A stretch of 64,000 nucleotides of DNA from Dysgonomonas sp. 25. GTDB lineage: Bacteria; Bacteroidota; Bacteroidia; Bacteroidales; Dysgonomonadaceae. Within the stretch, counting starts at the first letter, position 1. Every line of letters begins with the position of its first letter. Where the stretch lies: positions 29,541-93,540 of the forward strand of contig NZ_QVMN01000008.1 in the NCBI RefSeq assembly GCF_010501075.1, read 5' to 3'. Under the pieces are notes generated by a model. It was given only the letters and a program-made list of their open reading frames with translations. It was not told the origin of the DNA and made no database searches. Made by a program: the position numbers and the translations under genes. Shown piece by piece: positions 55,434 to 64,000 of this stretch.

Positions 55434-57395
55434 TTATTCGTTGTCTGATGCTGTTGCCGTCAGTTCAGGATCTTTCTTTCCTGTTGTTTTGGCCTTTTCC
55501 AGCACTTCGGTCATGCGCTTGGCAAGCCCGTTCATATCTATACCGCATATTTCGTTCAGAATAGAAATCGAACCGTGCGTCACAAATTCGTCCGGCAGCC
55601 CGACACGCGTTACGTCGATATGGTTGTATTTGTTATCGGCAAAATATTCCACAACAGCGCTTCCCAATCCGCCGTTTATGGTACCGTTTTCGATGGTCAT
55701 CACATGTGTGAAGTTTTCGGCAACCTCTTTCAAAAGTTCGGTATCTATCGGCTTGAGGAAAATCATGTCGTATTGGGCGATGCTATACCCTTGGTCTTCG
55801 AGAATGGAAATCGCTTTGGATGCAACATTCCCGATAGGGCCTATGGTCAGTACCGCCAGATCTTTACCGTCTTTCAGTTTCCAGCCTTTTCCTATTTCCA
55901 GCAGTTGCATTTCCTTCTCCCAGTTGACCAGCTCGCCTTTCCCGCGTGGGTAGCGGATGACGAAAGGCCCTTCGTTGCCATACACGGCCGTGTACATCAG
56001 GTCGCGCAGGTAATGCTCATTATAGGGTGATGCCACTGTCAGATTCGGCACGCAGCGCATGAATGCGAGGTCGAATGCTCCGTGGTGGGTAGGCCCGTCT
56101 TCGCCGACTAATCCGGCGCGATCGAGACACATCACCATGTGCAGGTTTTGCAGGGCTACGTCGTGGATAACCTGATCGTAGGCGCGCTGCATAAACGACG
56201 AATAAATGTTGCAGAACGGGATAAGCCCTTCTTTGGCCAATCCTGCCGAATAGGTTACGGCATGTGCTTCGGCGATGCCCACGTCGAAGGCGCGGCTCGG
56301 GAATTCTTTCATCATGAAAGACATCGAGCTTCCCGACGGCATAGCAGGTGTGATACCTACAATCCGCTCGTCCTTCTGGGCGAGTTCGACCAGTGTATAG
56401 CCGAAAACATTCTGATATAGTTGAGGTTGATCCTTGGCATTGGAAACGATGCGTTCGCCTGTTTCTTTATTGAATTTACCCGGAGCGTGCCAAAGTTGTG
56501 CTTCCTTTTCGGCAGGCTCGTATCCCTTTCCTTTCACCGTGTGGATATGGAGCAGCTTAGGCCCTTTCATATCCTTTATATTTTGCAGGATGCGTATCAA
56601 TCCGCGCAAATCGTTTCCGTCTACCGGCCCGAAATAGCGGATATTGAAGCCTTCGAACATATTCTGTTGTCCTGCCAGAAACGATTTCAAACTATTGTTG
56701 AAGCGCAGGATAAGGTTTTTTGTCTTTTCGGTAATAATGTTTTCGCCCCTGAAAGTCTGAGCGACTTCATTCCTTATCTTGTTATATGTCTCTGAAGTAG
56801 TGAGTTTTACCAGATAATCGCGCAATCCGCCTACATTGTCGTCGATAGCCATATCGTTATCGTTGAGGATGATAAGCATATCGTTCGGTTGCGAACTGGC
56901 ATTGTTGAGTGCCTCGTAAGCCAACCCCCCTGTCATGGAACCGTCGCCGATGATGGCAACTACACTGCGGTCTTCACCCTTCAATTTGGATGCGACTGCC
57001 ATCCCCAATGCTGCCGATATGGAGTTGGAAGCGTGTCCGGCAATAAACGAATCGTATTCGCTTTCCGCCGGATTGGGGAATCCTGCCAAGCCTCCGTATT
57101 GGCGGTTGGTGTGGAAACGGTCTTTGCGTCCTGTCAGGATTTTATGGCTGTATGCCTGATGCCCTACGTCCCACACGATGCGGTCGTAAGGTGTATTGTA
57201 TATGTAATGTAGAGCTACTGTCAATTCAACTGCACCCAGACTGGATGCGAAGTGCCCCGGATTATTGCTCAATTCGTCGATGATAAACGTACGGAGATCA
57301 GAACAAAGCTCCTCCAATTGTTCTATGCTCAGATGTTTGAGATCAGCCGGATAGTTGATATTGTCTAATATAGTCTTTTTATCTTGTTCGTCCAT
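55434..57395 (-). CDS. dxs: 1-deoxy-D-xylulose-5-phosphate synthase
   Basis: Dxs joins pyruvate and glyceraldehyde 3-phosphate to begin the MEP isoprenoid pathway, using thiamine diphosphate. The 653 residues include [15 protein letters not shown] near 76, the TPP motif [11 protein letters not shown] around 150-180, and [18 protein letters not shown] near 435. A Thr/Lys/Glu-rich C-terminal tail of about 15 residues extends beyond the usual end. It leads an operon with trkA and trkH, which is an unusual functional mix. Confidence 0.97.
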   Translation of the reverse strand: MDEQDKKTILDNINYPADLKHLSIEQLEELCSDLRTFIIDELSNNPGHFASSLGAVELTVALHYIYNTPYDRIVWDVGHQAYSHKILTGRKDRFHTNRQYGGLAGFPNPAESEYDSFIAGHASNSISAALGMAVASKLKGEDRSVVAIIGDGSMTGGLAYEALNNASSQPNDMLIILNDNDMAIDDNVGGLRDYLVKLTTSETYNKIRNEVAQTFRGENIITEKTKNLILRFNNSLKSFLAGQQNMFEGFNIRYFGPVDGNDLRGLIRILQNIKDMKGPKLLHIHTVKGKGYEPAEKEAQLWHAPGKFNKETGERIVSNAKDQPQLYQNVFGYTLVELAQKDERIVGITPAMPSGSSMSFMMKEFPSRAFDVGIAEAHAVTYSAGLAKEGLIPFCNIYSSFMQRAYDQVIHDVALQNLHMVMCLDRAGLVGEDGPTHHGAFDLAFMRCVPNLTVASPYNEHYLRDLMYTAVYGNEGPFVIRYPRGKGELVNWEKEMQLLEIGKGWKLKDGKDLAVLTIGPIGNVASKAISILEDQGYSIAQYDMIFLKPIDTELLKEVAENFTHVMTIENGTINGGLGSAVVEYFADNKYNHIDVTRVGLPDEFVTHGSISILNEICGIDMNGLAKRMTEVLEKAKTTGKKDPELTATASDNE

Positions 57396-57411
57396 CTTTC
57401 TGCTAATAGCT

Positions 57412-57448
57412 ATACTGCAAGTAGCAGTATATTAAGAAAGCAAAGATA
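57412..57448 (-). promoter_or_regulatory. Candidate dxs promoter with leader hairpin
   Basis: On the minus strand TATCTTTG (57448-57441) fits the -7 element, and a TTTA lies 19 bases upstream. Just downstream ATACTGC-TACTT-GCAGTAT (57430-57412) forms a seven-pair hairpin in the leader. The dxs start is 17 bases further on. Confidence 0.4.
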
Positions 57449-57689
57449 TAAACAATACGGATGCCAATAAATCTTTTAACGGATATTTTTACGGGTTTAA
57501 CAAAGGAAAATACACTTCCGGCGAGAGTAGCAGAGCGAATAGAACATCGAGGAGGAAGTCTGCTCGCTATTTATAGGTATTTAAATTTGTTAAAATCATT
57601 ATTATTCGGTATTGCATCAAAAGAGTGCGATAGTGACCTTTGTGAACGAAAAATCAATCCATATAACAGTATTATAAACCAACTTAAAT

Positions 57690-60116
57690 ATGCTTAGAAG
57701 AATATCTTTATTAATCACATTTCTTGTGATATGTTGTTCATTTGCGATGGCCCAATCGCTCATAAAAGGACGTGTTGTTGATGAAAAAGGAGAGCCTATG
57801 GTGGGCGCATTGGTTGTTCTGGAAGGAACGCAAAAGGGAGTACATACCGATGATGACGGACGTTTCCGTTTCCATCATTTAGATCGTAAAGCCTATGACG
57901 TGAAAGTGACTTTTGTAGGTTACCAGACAGTTGTCAAAAAAGCCGACCTGACTAATAAATACGAAGAAATATTAACGATTCAGATGGTATCGGACAATAA
58001 CCTCCACGAGGTAGAGGTATTCGGCGAACGCTATAAACAACCTGAAAAATTAGATGCCATCACGCGTATGCCTTTGCGCCCGAATGAGCAGATACAAAGT
58101 ATCTCGGTTATTTCGGAAAAGGTCATTGTGGAACAAGGAGCTTTATCCATTTCGGATGCCATGCGCAATGTTCCCGGTGTCACGCTGTTCGGTAGCTACG
58201 GAGGCGTGAAAGAAAGTATGTCTACCCGCGGTTTCAGGGGAGTGCCTGTGCTTAAAAACGGGGTGCGCATGGACTCTCAGTTTCAGACGGCATCGGGTAT
58301 TACCGATATGCAGGGTGTCGAAAGCATTCAGATGATAAAAGGTTCTGCCGCTATTACACAAGGGGTTATCACGGATATAGGTAATGCCGGAGGGGTAATA
58401 GATGTGGTAACGAAAACACCTAAATTTACTAATGCAGCCGAAGTAGGTGTGCGTGTGGGCAGTTGGGGACAATTCCGTCCGACATTCGATGTGCAGACTG
58501 TTCTCGACGAATCGAAAAAGACAGCCCTGCGTATCAATGGAGCATACGAAAGAAGCGATAACTACCGTCCGATTGTCCGTATGGAGCGCGTTTATATAAA
58601 CCCGTCGTTCGAATGGCGTCCGAATGATAAGACAACCGTTAATCTCGAAGCCGATTATCTGAACGAAGACAGGACACCTGTGACAAGTACCGTAAACTTA
58701 GCTGCCGACAGTGTCAGGGCTTTGTATGATATGCCTCATAATAAATTCCTCGGCTTCCGCAACGATAATACCAATACCGAGTTGATGACCTACTCGGCAC
58801 GTATCAAGCATTACTTTAATCAGAATTTCAGCATACGTGCTGCCCTATATGGTTCTTCCTATCAGGTAGATAATACCAGTACAGGACTTAGCACGCCGAA
58901 TGCCAATAAACCGGGAGCGGATTATAATATCCGCAACCGTACGCTCTCCCGCAGTTTGCGCGACGATAACAATTATACATTCCAGTTCGACTTTGTAGGG
59001 CAGGATGTCTATACAGGTCCGGTGAAACATACCTTTCAGGCAGGATTTGATTATCGTAAAGCAGATGCTACGACTAAAAATTTAGGTTCTTTTGTTATCG
59101 ACCAGATAGATGTAACATTGCCTGCAAGCCAGATACCGAATAGCAGGGTGGATACCTTGTTCTATAACGAAAACGATTATTCGAAAGTAAAACCTGTCAA
59201 TACAAAATACAATACCTATGGAGTGATGGCGCAGGAGGTAATGAGTATTACCAAATATGCTCGGGCTATTTTAGCCATTCGCTATAGTTCCATCACTACC
59301 AATTCTAATTCGGGAACAAAAGGATCGGAAGCAGGACCTGTCCGTAACGATGCATGGGATCCGATGTTCGGATTGATGCTGTCTCCGGTGGAAAACGTAA
59401 ACTTCTTTGGCTCTTATACCACCAGCACCAATCTACGCAGTGCAGCCGATTTGCTCGTTGGCGGAGGAACAGCCGGAGCATCGAAGACAAAACAATGGGA
59501 AACAGGTTTCAAGACCGAATGGTTCGACCATCGCCTGCGTTTCAACTTCACTTATTTCCATATTATTACCGAGAACTTAACCAATTCGGAATATAACGGG
59601 ACACAGGCTACCGGACTGAAGTATAAAGCCGGAGACTTGAAGCGCGACGGTATCGAAGTGGAATTGAACGGGCGTATCCTCGACAACCTTCAGGTGATGT
59701 TGGGTTATGCCTATCTCGATGCCCGTTATGCCAACAGCCCGTCTTACAAAAACGGCAGTGCGCCGATGAATGCGCCGAAGCATACGGCAAACGGTTGGAT
59801 ATATTATACGCAGGATAAAGGAATCCTGAAAGATTTGTCAGTCGGAGTAGGAGCCTATTATGTAGGCGAACGCCCTGTAAATGAACATTCTCTCCGCCCT
59901 GACGGACATGGCTCTATGATTGGCGCCAAACCGTTCGATATGCCGGGCTATATTACGTGGAATGCCCAACTGGCATATAGATATAAACATATCACGGCGC
60001 GGGCTTATTTCAATAATATCTTCGACAAGGTCGGCTATAACTCTTACTATCGCGGAGGGTATATCAACCAGATCGATCCCCGCAACTTTGCCGGATCGTT
60101 GTCGTATACATTCTAA
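57690..60116 (+). CDS. TonB-dependent siderophore-type receptor
   Basis: This outer-membrane receptor has 808 residues: signal peptide (1-21, ending AMA), a CarboxypepD_reg-like domain (about 22-105), a plug (about 120-260) with ISDAMRNVPGVTLFGSYGG, MSTRGFRGVPVLKNGVRMD and GGVIDVVTKTPKF, and a 22-strand-type barrel ending in SYTF. The plug form (MRNVPGV, TRGF) is that of ferric-siderophore receptors such as FhuE and FpvA. There is no SusD-like partner. The PepSY gene downstream supports a role in iron uptake. No Fur-type site could be assigned. Confidence 0.9.
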   Translation: MLRRISLLITFLVICCSFAMAQSLIKGRVVDEKGEPMVGALVVLEGTQKGVHTDDDGRFRFHHLDRKAYDVKVTFVGYQTVVKKADLTNKYEEILTIQMVSDNNLHEVEVFGERYKQPEKLDAITRMPLRPNEQIQSISVISEKVIVEQGALSISDAMRNVPGVTLFGSYGGVKESMSTRGFRGVPVLKNGVRMDSQFQTASGITDMQGVESIQMIKGSAAITQGVITDIGNAGGVIDVVTKTPKFTNAAEVGVRVGSWGQFRPTFDVQTVLDESKKTALRINGAYERSDNYRPIVRMERVYINPSFEWRPNDKTTVNLEADYLNEDRTPVTSTVNLAADSVRALYDMPHNKFLGFRNDNTNTELMTYSARIKHYFNQNFSIRAALYGSSYQVDNTSTGLSTPNANKPGADYNIRNRTLSRSLRDDNNYTFQFDFVGQDVYTGPVKHTFQAGFDYRKADATTKNLGSFVIDQIDVTLPASQIPNSRVDTLFYNENDYSKVKPVNTKYNTYGVMAQEVMSITKYARAILAIRYSSITTNSNSGTKGSEAGPVRNDAWDPMFGLMLSPVENVNFFGSYTTSTNLRSAADLLVGGGTAGASKTKQWETGFKTEWFDHRLRFNFTYFHIITENLTNSEYNGTQATGLKYKAGDLKRDGIEVELNGRILDNLQVMLGYAYLDARYANSPSYKNGSAPMNAPKHTANGWIYYTQDKGILKDLSVGVGAYYVGERPVNEHSLRPDGHGSMIGAKPFDMPGYITWNAQLAYRYKHITARAYFNNIFDKVGYNSYYRGGYINQIDPRNFAGSLSYTF

Positions 60117-60122
60117 GACAGG

Positions 60123-60144
60123 CGATCACTATTTATAGTGATCG
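60123..60144 (+). terminator. Stem-loop after the receptor gene
   Basis: CGATCACTAT-TT-ATAGTGATCG is nearly a perfect palindrome seven bases past the stop. A second pairing, CGGGTGGAT with ATCCGCCCG (60143-60188), follows. Neither has a T run. Confidence 0.5.
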
Positions 60145-60260
60145 GGTGGATGAAAAATCATTATTTTTAGCGATTGTGTATCCGCCCGAAAGTAACGACC
60201 TTTGTAACATGTAAGGAAATGATCAATATTTTAGTAATTACATAACTTTGATGATAGTTT

Positions 60261-60300
60261 TCCGATGCTGTGATGTTGAATCAGGGCATCGGATTTTTTT
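60261..60300 (+). terminator. Rho-independent terminator before the PepSY gene
   Basis: TCCGATGC and GCATCGGA, with an inner TGAT/ATCA pair, form a stem ending in a run of seven T. It is 145 bases after the receptor gene and 35 bases before the PepSY gene, so expression of the latter may need read-through or a nearby promoter. TAACTTTG (60243-60250) is a possible -7 element. Confidence 0.8.
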
Positions 60301-60334
60301 AGTAAAATTGTTATAACCAGCTTAAAACCTGTAT

Positions 60335-61480
60335 ATGAGAAAATTCTTCAAAGCGCTGCATAAATGGCTTTCGATCCCCGCAGGGCTTATTATTACGATA
60401 ACTTGCCTGACCGGTGCTATATTGGTCTTTCAGACGGAGATGCTTGAACTGGCATACCCTTCGCGGTACTTTGTTTCCGAAGTAAAAGATACCCCTATCC
60501 CTTTGGCAGAATTAATTCCGATGGTAAACAAACAGATGGATGGAAATTCGGTGGCCAATGTCCGCGTCTCGGCAGATCCCGAACGTACCTATACTATGCA
60601 GCAGGCTGCGGGAGAGAAACTGATGGTGGCAGTCGATCCCTATACGGGTGAAATAACAGATACTTATCCTTTCCGCGGAGGATTTTTTCACGAGGTGATG
60701 AAAATACATCGTTGGCTGATGGATGGCAGCCGAACGGTAGGCAAATATGCTGTGGGCGTGACTACCCTTTTGTTGGTATTTATTATTGTTAGTGGGGCGG
60801 TTATCTGGTTTCCGCGTAACCGCAAGCAATGGAAAAAAGCCTTTACGATTAAATTCAAAGGCGGAGGCCGTCGCTTATTCTACGATTTGCACCGCGTATT
60901 GGGGGTGTATGTCAGTATTATTATTCTCTTATGCGCGCTGACGGGGCTCATGTGGTCGTTCGAATGGTATCGGAATGGCGTTTTTAAACTCTTCGGTGCA
61001 GAACAATCCGAAAGCCGTGGCGGCAGTCATGGGCAGCAGGCTCAGCAAGGAGGAGGTCAAGGACGAGGAAACAGGGGAGGACAGGAGAACAAAAAAGAAG
61101 AGCTCGATATTCTTCACTGGGATGCAGTCGTGGCCGCCATTAAAGAGAAAAACCCGACTTTCGAATATATCCGCATAGCTGATAAATCAGCATCCGTACA
61201 CCTCAAAGATGCCGTTAATTCACGCGCGACAGATACTTATAATTTCAATCCGCAAACAGGCGAGATAACAAAAATCACTTACTATAGCCAAATCAGCAAA
61301 TCCACACGCATATTCCATTGGGCTTACGTGCTGCATGTAGGAAATTATTGGGGGATGTTCTCCAAGATATTCACCTTTATTGCAGCGTTGATAGGTGCCA
61401 GCCTGCCCGTTACGGGTTATTATATTTTCTATGTCAAACGCAAGAAACACCCCAAAACGGTGAGGCCGGTAGACGGCTAA
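60335..61480 (+). CDS. PepSY-associated membrane protein, probable siderophore-linked reductase
   Basis: This 381-residue inner-membrane protein has about four membrane helices (near 13-33, 137-158, 190-212 and 340-365), with large periplasmic loops carrying PepSY domains. Typical pieces are LHKWLSIPAGLIITITCLTGA at the start, MKIHRWLM, FYDLHRVLGVYVS and FHWAYVLHVGNYWG, with His residues that may bind heme or iron. A Gly/Gln-rich linker (about 231-250) lies in the second loop. Relatives reduce ferric siderophores in the periplasm. It follows a siderophore-type receptor. Confidence 0.87.
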   Translation: MRKFFKALHKWLSIPAGLIITITCLTGAILVFQTEMLELAYPSRYFVSEVKDTPIPLAELIPMVNKQMDGNSVANVRVSADPERTYTMQQAAGEKLMVAVDPYTGEITDTYPFRGGFFHEVMKIHRWLMDGSRTVGKYAVGVTTLLLVFIIVSGAVIWFPRNRKQWKKAFTIKFKGGGRRLFYDLHRVLGVYVSIIILLCALTGLMWSFEWYRNGVFKLFGAEQSESRGGSHGQQAQQGGGQGRGNRGGQENKKEELDILHWDAVVAAIKEKNPTFEYIRIADKSASVHLKDAVNSRATDTYNFNPQTGEITKITYYSQISKSTRIFHWAYVLHVGNYWGMFSKIFTFIAALIGASLPVTGYYIFYVKRKKHPKTVRPVDG

Positions 61481-61516
61481 TAACTCTCCGAAGGACGGAG
61501 ATAAACAAAAAAGTTA

Positions 61517-61524
61517 TATATTTG
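61517..61524 (+). promoter_or_regulatory. Possible -7 element for the DUF4834 gene
   Basis: TATATTTG fits the Bacteroidota -7 form. No clear TTTG is seen at the right distance upstream. The next start codon is 30 bases downstream. Confidence 0.35.
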
Positions 61525-61554
61525 TTTATTCAATATAAATTGGTTGATTGCGAT

Positions 61555-61779
61555 ATGGGTTATTTTTTGTTGTTTATTCTTATTGTTGTTTGTATTATCT
61601 GGTTCGGAGCAAAGATACTGAAAGGGATACTGAATATTCTTAACCCGCTGAATACGAACAACCGCAGAGATCGGAACCAACAGCAAAACAGCAATCAGCA
61701 CGAATCTTCTTCGCACAAAAACAAACAATTCGAGAAAACAGAAGGCAAATATGTCGATTACGAAGAGATAACCGATTGA
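61555..61779 (+). CDS. DUF4834 small membrane protein
   Basis: This 74-residue protein has one N-terminal membrane helix (MGYFLLFILIVVCIIWFGAK), then a basic and Asn/Gln/Ser-rich stretch, and ends with the signature GKYVDYEEITD of the DUF4834 family. The family is found in Bacteroidota; its role is unknown. I use the ATG at 61555, since the helix then starts the protein; a longer frame from 61318 overlaps the PepSY gene. The stop is six bases from the convergent MltF-like gene. Confidence 0.8.
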   Translation: MGYFLLFILIVVCIIWFGAKILKGILNILNPLNTNNRRDRNQQQNSNQHESSSHKNKQFEKTEGKYVDYEEITD

Positions 61780-61785
61780 TTCGCA

Positions 61786-63159
61786 TTACTTCCCTTCCGT
61801 AAACCGTTCGGTTGTTTTCAATACATTATCCACATATTTTACTGTTTCCATTCCGCGCATATAGCCGTTGCGCACTACCGGGTCGTTGTAATATTCGGGT
61901 TTGCTCTTCAATAGCAGGAATTTGCGCACATCTTCCCATTTATGCGGATTAGCGCCATATTTGGTCGCCAGCCGCTGAGCATCGCGGATATGCCCGTCGC
62001 CGCCATTATAAGCTCCTAATATAAATTTGATGCGCTCATCGCGGTCTTCTATTTTCTTGAAGATATCGTTTAGCCTGTCTAACAATACTACAGCCGCGCC
62101 GATGCTTAAATCGGGCGATAAGCGATCGTCATCCGACAATCCGAGCGAACGTGCCGTGCGCGGCATCAGCCCCATAATGCCCGATGCTCCTGCCCACGAT
62201 GTCCTGTTATTCATAAAACGGGATTCGTGATAAGATACCGCGGCTAATAGTTGCCAATTGTAATCGGTACTGTCGGCATGTTTCTTGAATAAATCGTCAT
62301 ACGGGGAGATTGCACCCTTAGGCAACCCTTTTGGTATTTCGAAATAAGCAGAGAGTGGCTGTTTGCTCAACTCGAAGTATTTTTTTGTCACCGCTTTGAA
62401 TGACGGGGTTTTATTATATTTTTCAGCCCACTCGTCGAGTGCTGCTGCCAATTGCGGCGTATTTTTCCGCACTACCCACAACGAACGTTGGTCGAAACTG
62501 ATAGGTAACGAGACATCTATATTGTTGTAATAGGTTTTGTTCAGTTTAGCTAACAGGTTCGATGCCAGCGTATATTGTATTTCACCCGCCGAAACCATCG
62601 CTATCAGGTCTTCTGTTGTCACCGTATCGCGCGCGATCAAGCGTATATCGATCCCTCCCCCTAATTCTTCGTTGAAATTGTTTATACGCTCATAGTACCT
62701 CGAGTCGGGGACGGCATACACTGTCTTCCCCAATAACTGTGATTGGCTGATTAGCAGCGTATCTTCCTTATTGGCGCGCTGCACCAAAACCTGATAAGTG
62801 ATTTGTTTTGGGCCGCAATAGAGAATCGAATCTTTCATCTCGTTTCGTACCAGAATAGGATAGGCGACCAAATCGCCTTTGCCTTCTTCCAGCATCTCGA
62901 GCAATTTCGATTCGTTCTCGGCAACTACAATATTCAGCTTCACCCCCAACGTATCGCAGAAGTTGCGCACCATGTCGTATTGATATCCCATGGTATCTTC
63001 GCGATAGATAAAATAGGAAGCCGAAGTGTTGAGCGTCAGCACGGTCAGCTCCTTATTCCTCTTTATCTGCTCCAGATCATATATCCTTACATTTTCTTGC
63101 TTGCAAGAAAACATGCATAAGAGAATAGCGATAAAAGACAGGTAAAGGATGCGTTGCAT
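61786..63159 (-). CDS. MltF-like lytic transglycosylase lipoprotein
   Basis: This 457-residue protein has a lipoprotein signal (Cys at about 19, in CMFSC), a solute-binding-protein-like domain (about 35-260), and a C-terminal lytic-transglycosylase domain with the catalytic Glu312 in YHESRF, plus ASGIMGLMPRTA and ILGAYNGGDGHI. This matches MltF, which trims peptidoglycan. The longer frame from 63252 overlaps the upstream gene, so I use the ATG at 63159. It lies 22 bases after the nitronate monooxygenase-like gene and may be co-transcribed. Confidence 0.9.
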   Translation of the reverse strand: MQRILYLSFIAILLCMFSCKQENVRIYDLEQIKRNKELTVLTLNTSASYFIYREDTMGYQYDMVRNFCDTLGVKLNIVVAENESKLLEMLEEGKGDLVAYPILVRNEMKDSILYCGPKQITYQVLVQRANKEDTLLISQSQLLGKTVYAVPDSRYYERINNFNEELGGGIDIRLIARDTVTTEDLIAMVSAGEIQYTLASNLLAKLNKTYYNNIDVSLPISFDQRSLWVVRKNTPQLAAALDEWAEKYNKTPSFKAVTKKYFELSKQPLSAYFEIPKGLPKGAISPYDDLFKKHADSTDYNWQLLAAVSYHESRFMNNRTSWAGASGIMGLMPRTARSLGLSDDDRLSPDLSIGAAVVLLDRLNDIFKKIEDRDERIKFILGAYNGGDGHIRDAQRLATKYGANPHKWEDVRKFLLLKSKPEYYNDPVVRNGYMRGMETVKYVDNVLKTTERFTEGK

Positions 63160-63181
63160 ATAAGCTGGTTTTTGTTCGACG

Positions 63182-64000
63182 TCAGAATTTCGGTCGCTCT
63201 GCCAGTATCTTTTCGATGCCGGCATTGTATTCGGCGATAATATCTTCCACAACCTTTTGTACCGAAGGTAGATCTTCTATCAGAGAGGCTATCTGTCCTA
63301 TTTCGAGTTCGCCGTTTTCCAGATCGCCTTCGAATATTCCTTTCTTAGCGCGTCCGCGTCCGAGGATTTCGCGAAGTTCCTCTGCCGAAGCACCTTTGTC
63401 TTCCGCATCTTGAACCGCATTATAAAAATGATTCTTGATGAGTCGGGTAGGGCTGACCTTCTTCAACGAAAGCATTGTATCGCCCTCTTTCAGTCCAATA
63501 CACAGTTTCTTGAACTCCTCCGAAGCCGAACTTTCTTCCGTCAGGGCGAAGCGCGAACCGATTTGTACCCCTTCGGCGCCCAACGCCATAGCGGCGAGCA
63601 TTCCTGCTCCCGTACCGATTCCTCCGGCGGCAATCAACGGCAAAGAGAGCGTTTTGCGCACCTGCGGGATGAGTACCATGGTGGTAGTTTCTTCACGTCC
63701 GTTATGCCCTCCGGCTTCAAATCCTTCGGCTACAACGGCGTCGACGCCAGCTTCTTCGCATTTCAGGGCGAATTTGGAACTGGAAACCACATGCGCCACT
63801 TTTATGCCGTTATCTTTCAGTGTTTTCGTCCATGTTTTGGGATTTCCGGCCGAAGTGAAAACAACTTTCACCCCTTCGGCGATAATGATATCCATAATCG
63901 TTTCTATCTCGGGATACATCAACGGCACGTTTACCCCGAAAGGTTTATCCGTGGCAGCCTTGCATTTGCGGATATGTTCGCGAAGTGTCTCGGGATGCAT
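63182..64000 (-). CDS. Nitronate monooxygenase / FabK-like enzyme, cut by window edge
   Basis: The visible 272 residues belong to the FMN-dependent 2-nitropropane dioxygenase family, which includes FabK enoyl-ACP reductases. FEAGGHNG near 94, LIAAGGIGTGAGMLAAMALGAEGVQIGSRF and the PFGVNVPLMYP stretch are typical. The N-terminal FMN-binding part is missing because the gene runs past the right edge; the ATG at 64000 is likely internal. Whether it acts on nitronates or on fatty-acid precursors cannot be decided here. Confidence 0.88.
   Translation of the reverse strand: MHPETLREHIRKCKAATDKPFGVNVPLMYPEIETIMDIIIAEGVKVVFTSAGNPKTWTKTLKDNGIKVAHVVSSSKFALKCEEAGVDAVVAEGFEAGGHNGREETTTMVLIPQVRKTLSLPLIAAGGIGTGAGMLAAMALGAEGVQIGSRFALTEESSASEEFKKLCIGLKEGDTMLSLKKVSPTRLIKNHFYNAVQDAEDKGASAEELREILGRGRAKKGIFEGDLENGELEIGQIASLIEDLPSVQKVVEDIIAEYNAGIEKILAERPKF

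Noticed and set aside
57461-57697. A 78-codon plus-strand frame before the siderophore-type receptor
   Set aside because: It runs into the start of the receptor gene in another frame and has no recognisable feature.
61318-61779. A 153-codon frame that includes the DUF4834 protein
   Set aside because: The first half overlaps the PepSY gene in a different frame; the DUF4834 protein starts naturally at 61555 with its membrane helix.

Overview
The window looks like a chromosomal segment of a Bacteroidales bacterium (phylum Bacteroidota). Evidence: outer-membrane proteins that begin with a CarboxypepD_reg-like domain, a TPR–membrane–HTH regulator and a DUF4834 protein of types common in this phylum, mostly purine-rich start regions without Shine-Dalgarno sites, and repeated matches to the Bacteroidota promoter form TTTG–N19-22–TAnnTTTG. 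A Dysgonomonas-like genus is possible, but that is inference only. No rRNA, tRNA, CRISPR array, prophage or insertion sequence was found.

Layout. 1-8.4 kb: mostly minus-strand housekeeping genes (pyk, aroQ, a Cys/Met PLP enzyme, trxB, a lolA-like gene, pepE, an AlkZ-like winged-helix gene) with plus-strand yegP among them. 8.4-20.5 kb: clpB, two secreted orphan proteins, a CDGSH iron-sulfur protein, the acetate operon pta–(3-hydroxyacyl-CoA dehydrogenase-like)–ackA, a large TonB-receptor-like barrel protein, and an AT-rich lipoprotein/membrane-protein pair. 20.5-39.2 kb: one plus-strand run of 33 genes, the fused str–S10–spc–alpha cluster (rpsL to rplQ), with a good promoter ahead of rpsL and a strong terminator after rplQ. 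39.5-48 kb: pbpC, a flippase-like UPF0104 protein, an esterase, a TPR lipoprotein, dnaN, a membrane protein and a DEDDh exonuclease. 48-57.4 kb: minus-strand regulator, murF, capA-like gene and the dxs–trkA–trkH operon. 57.7-64 kb: a siderophore-type TonB-dependent receptor followed by a PepSY membrane protein, a DUF4834 protein, an MltF-like lipoprotein, and a nitronate monooxygenase/FabK-like gene cut by the right edge.

How the parts fit. The core is translation, secretion and envelope building. pta and ackA convert acetyl-CoA to acetate with ATP gain, and a divergent 3-hydroxyacyl-CoA dehydrogenase sits between them, hinting at a link to C4 acyl-CoA metabolism. The receptor and PepSY protein suggest ferric-siderophore import with periplasmic iron release.

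The most unusual material is non-coding. A modular intergenic repeat family occurs at four sites. It combines a small hairpin with compensatory stem changes, a TTTAACCAC-type block and an AAAAGTAACA-N3-GTATACTTA block. Other items worth checking are nested hairpins and a possible sigma-54-like site upstream of clpB, stem-loops inside the ribosomal cluster, and two strong Shine-Dalgarno sites there. I did not find a clear defence system or other plainly new multi-gene system.
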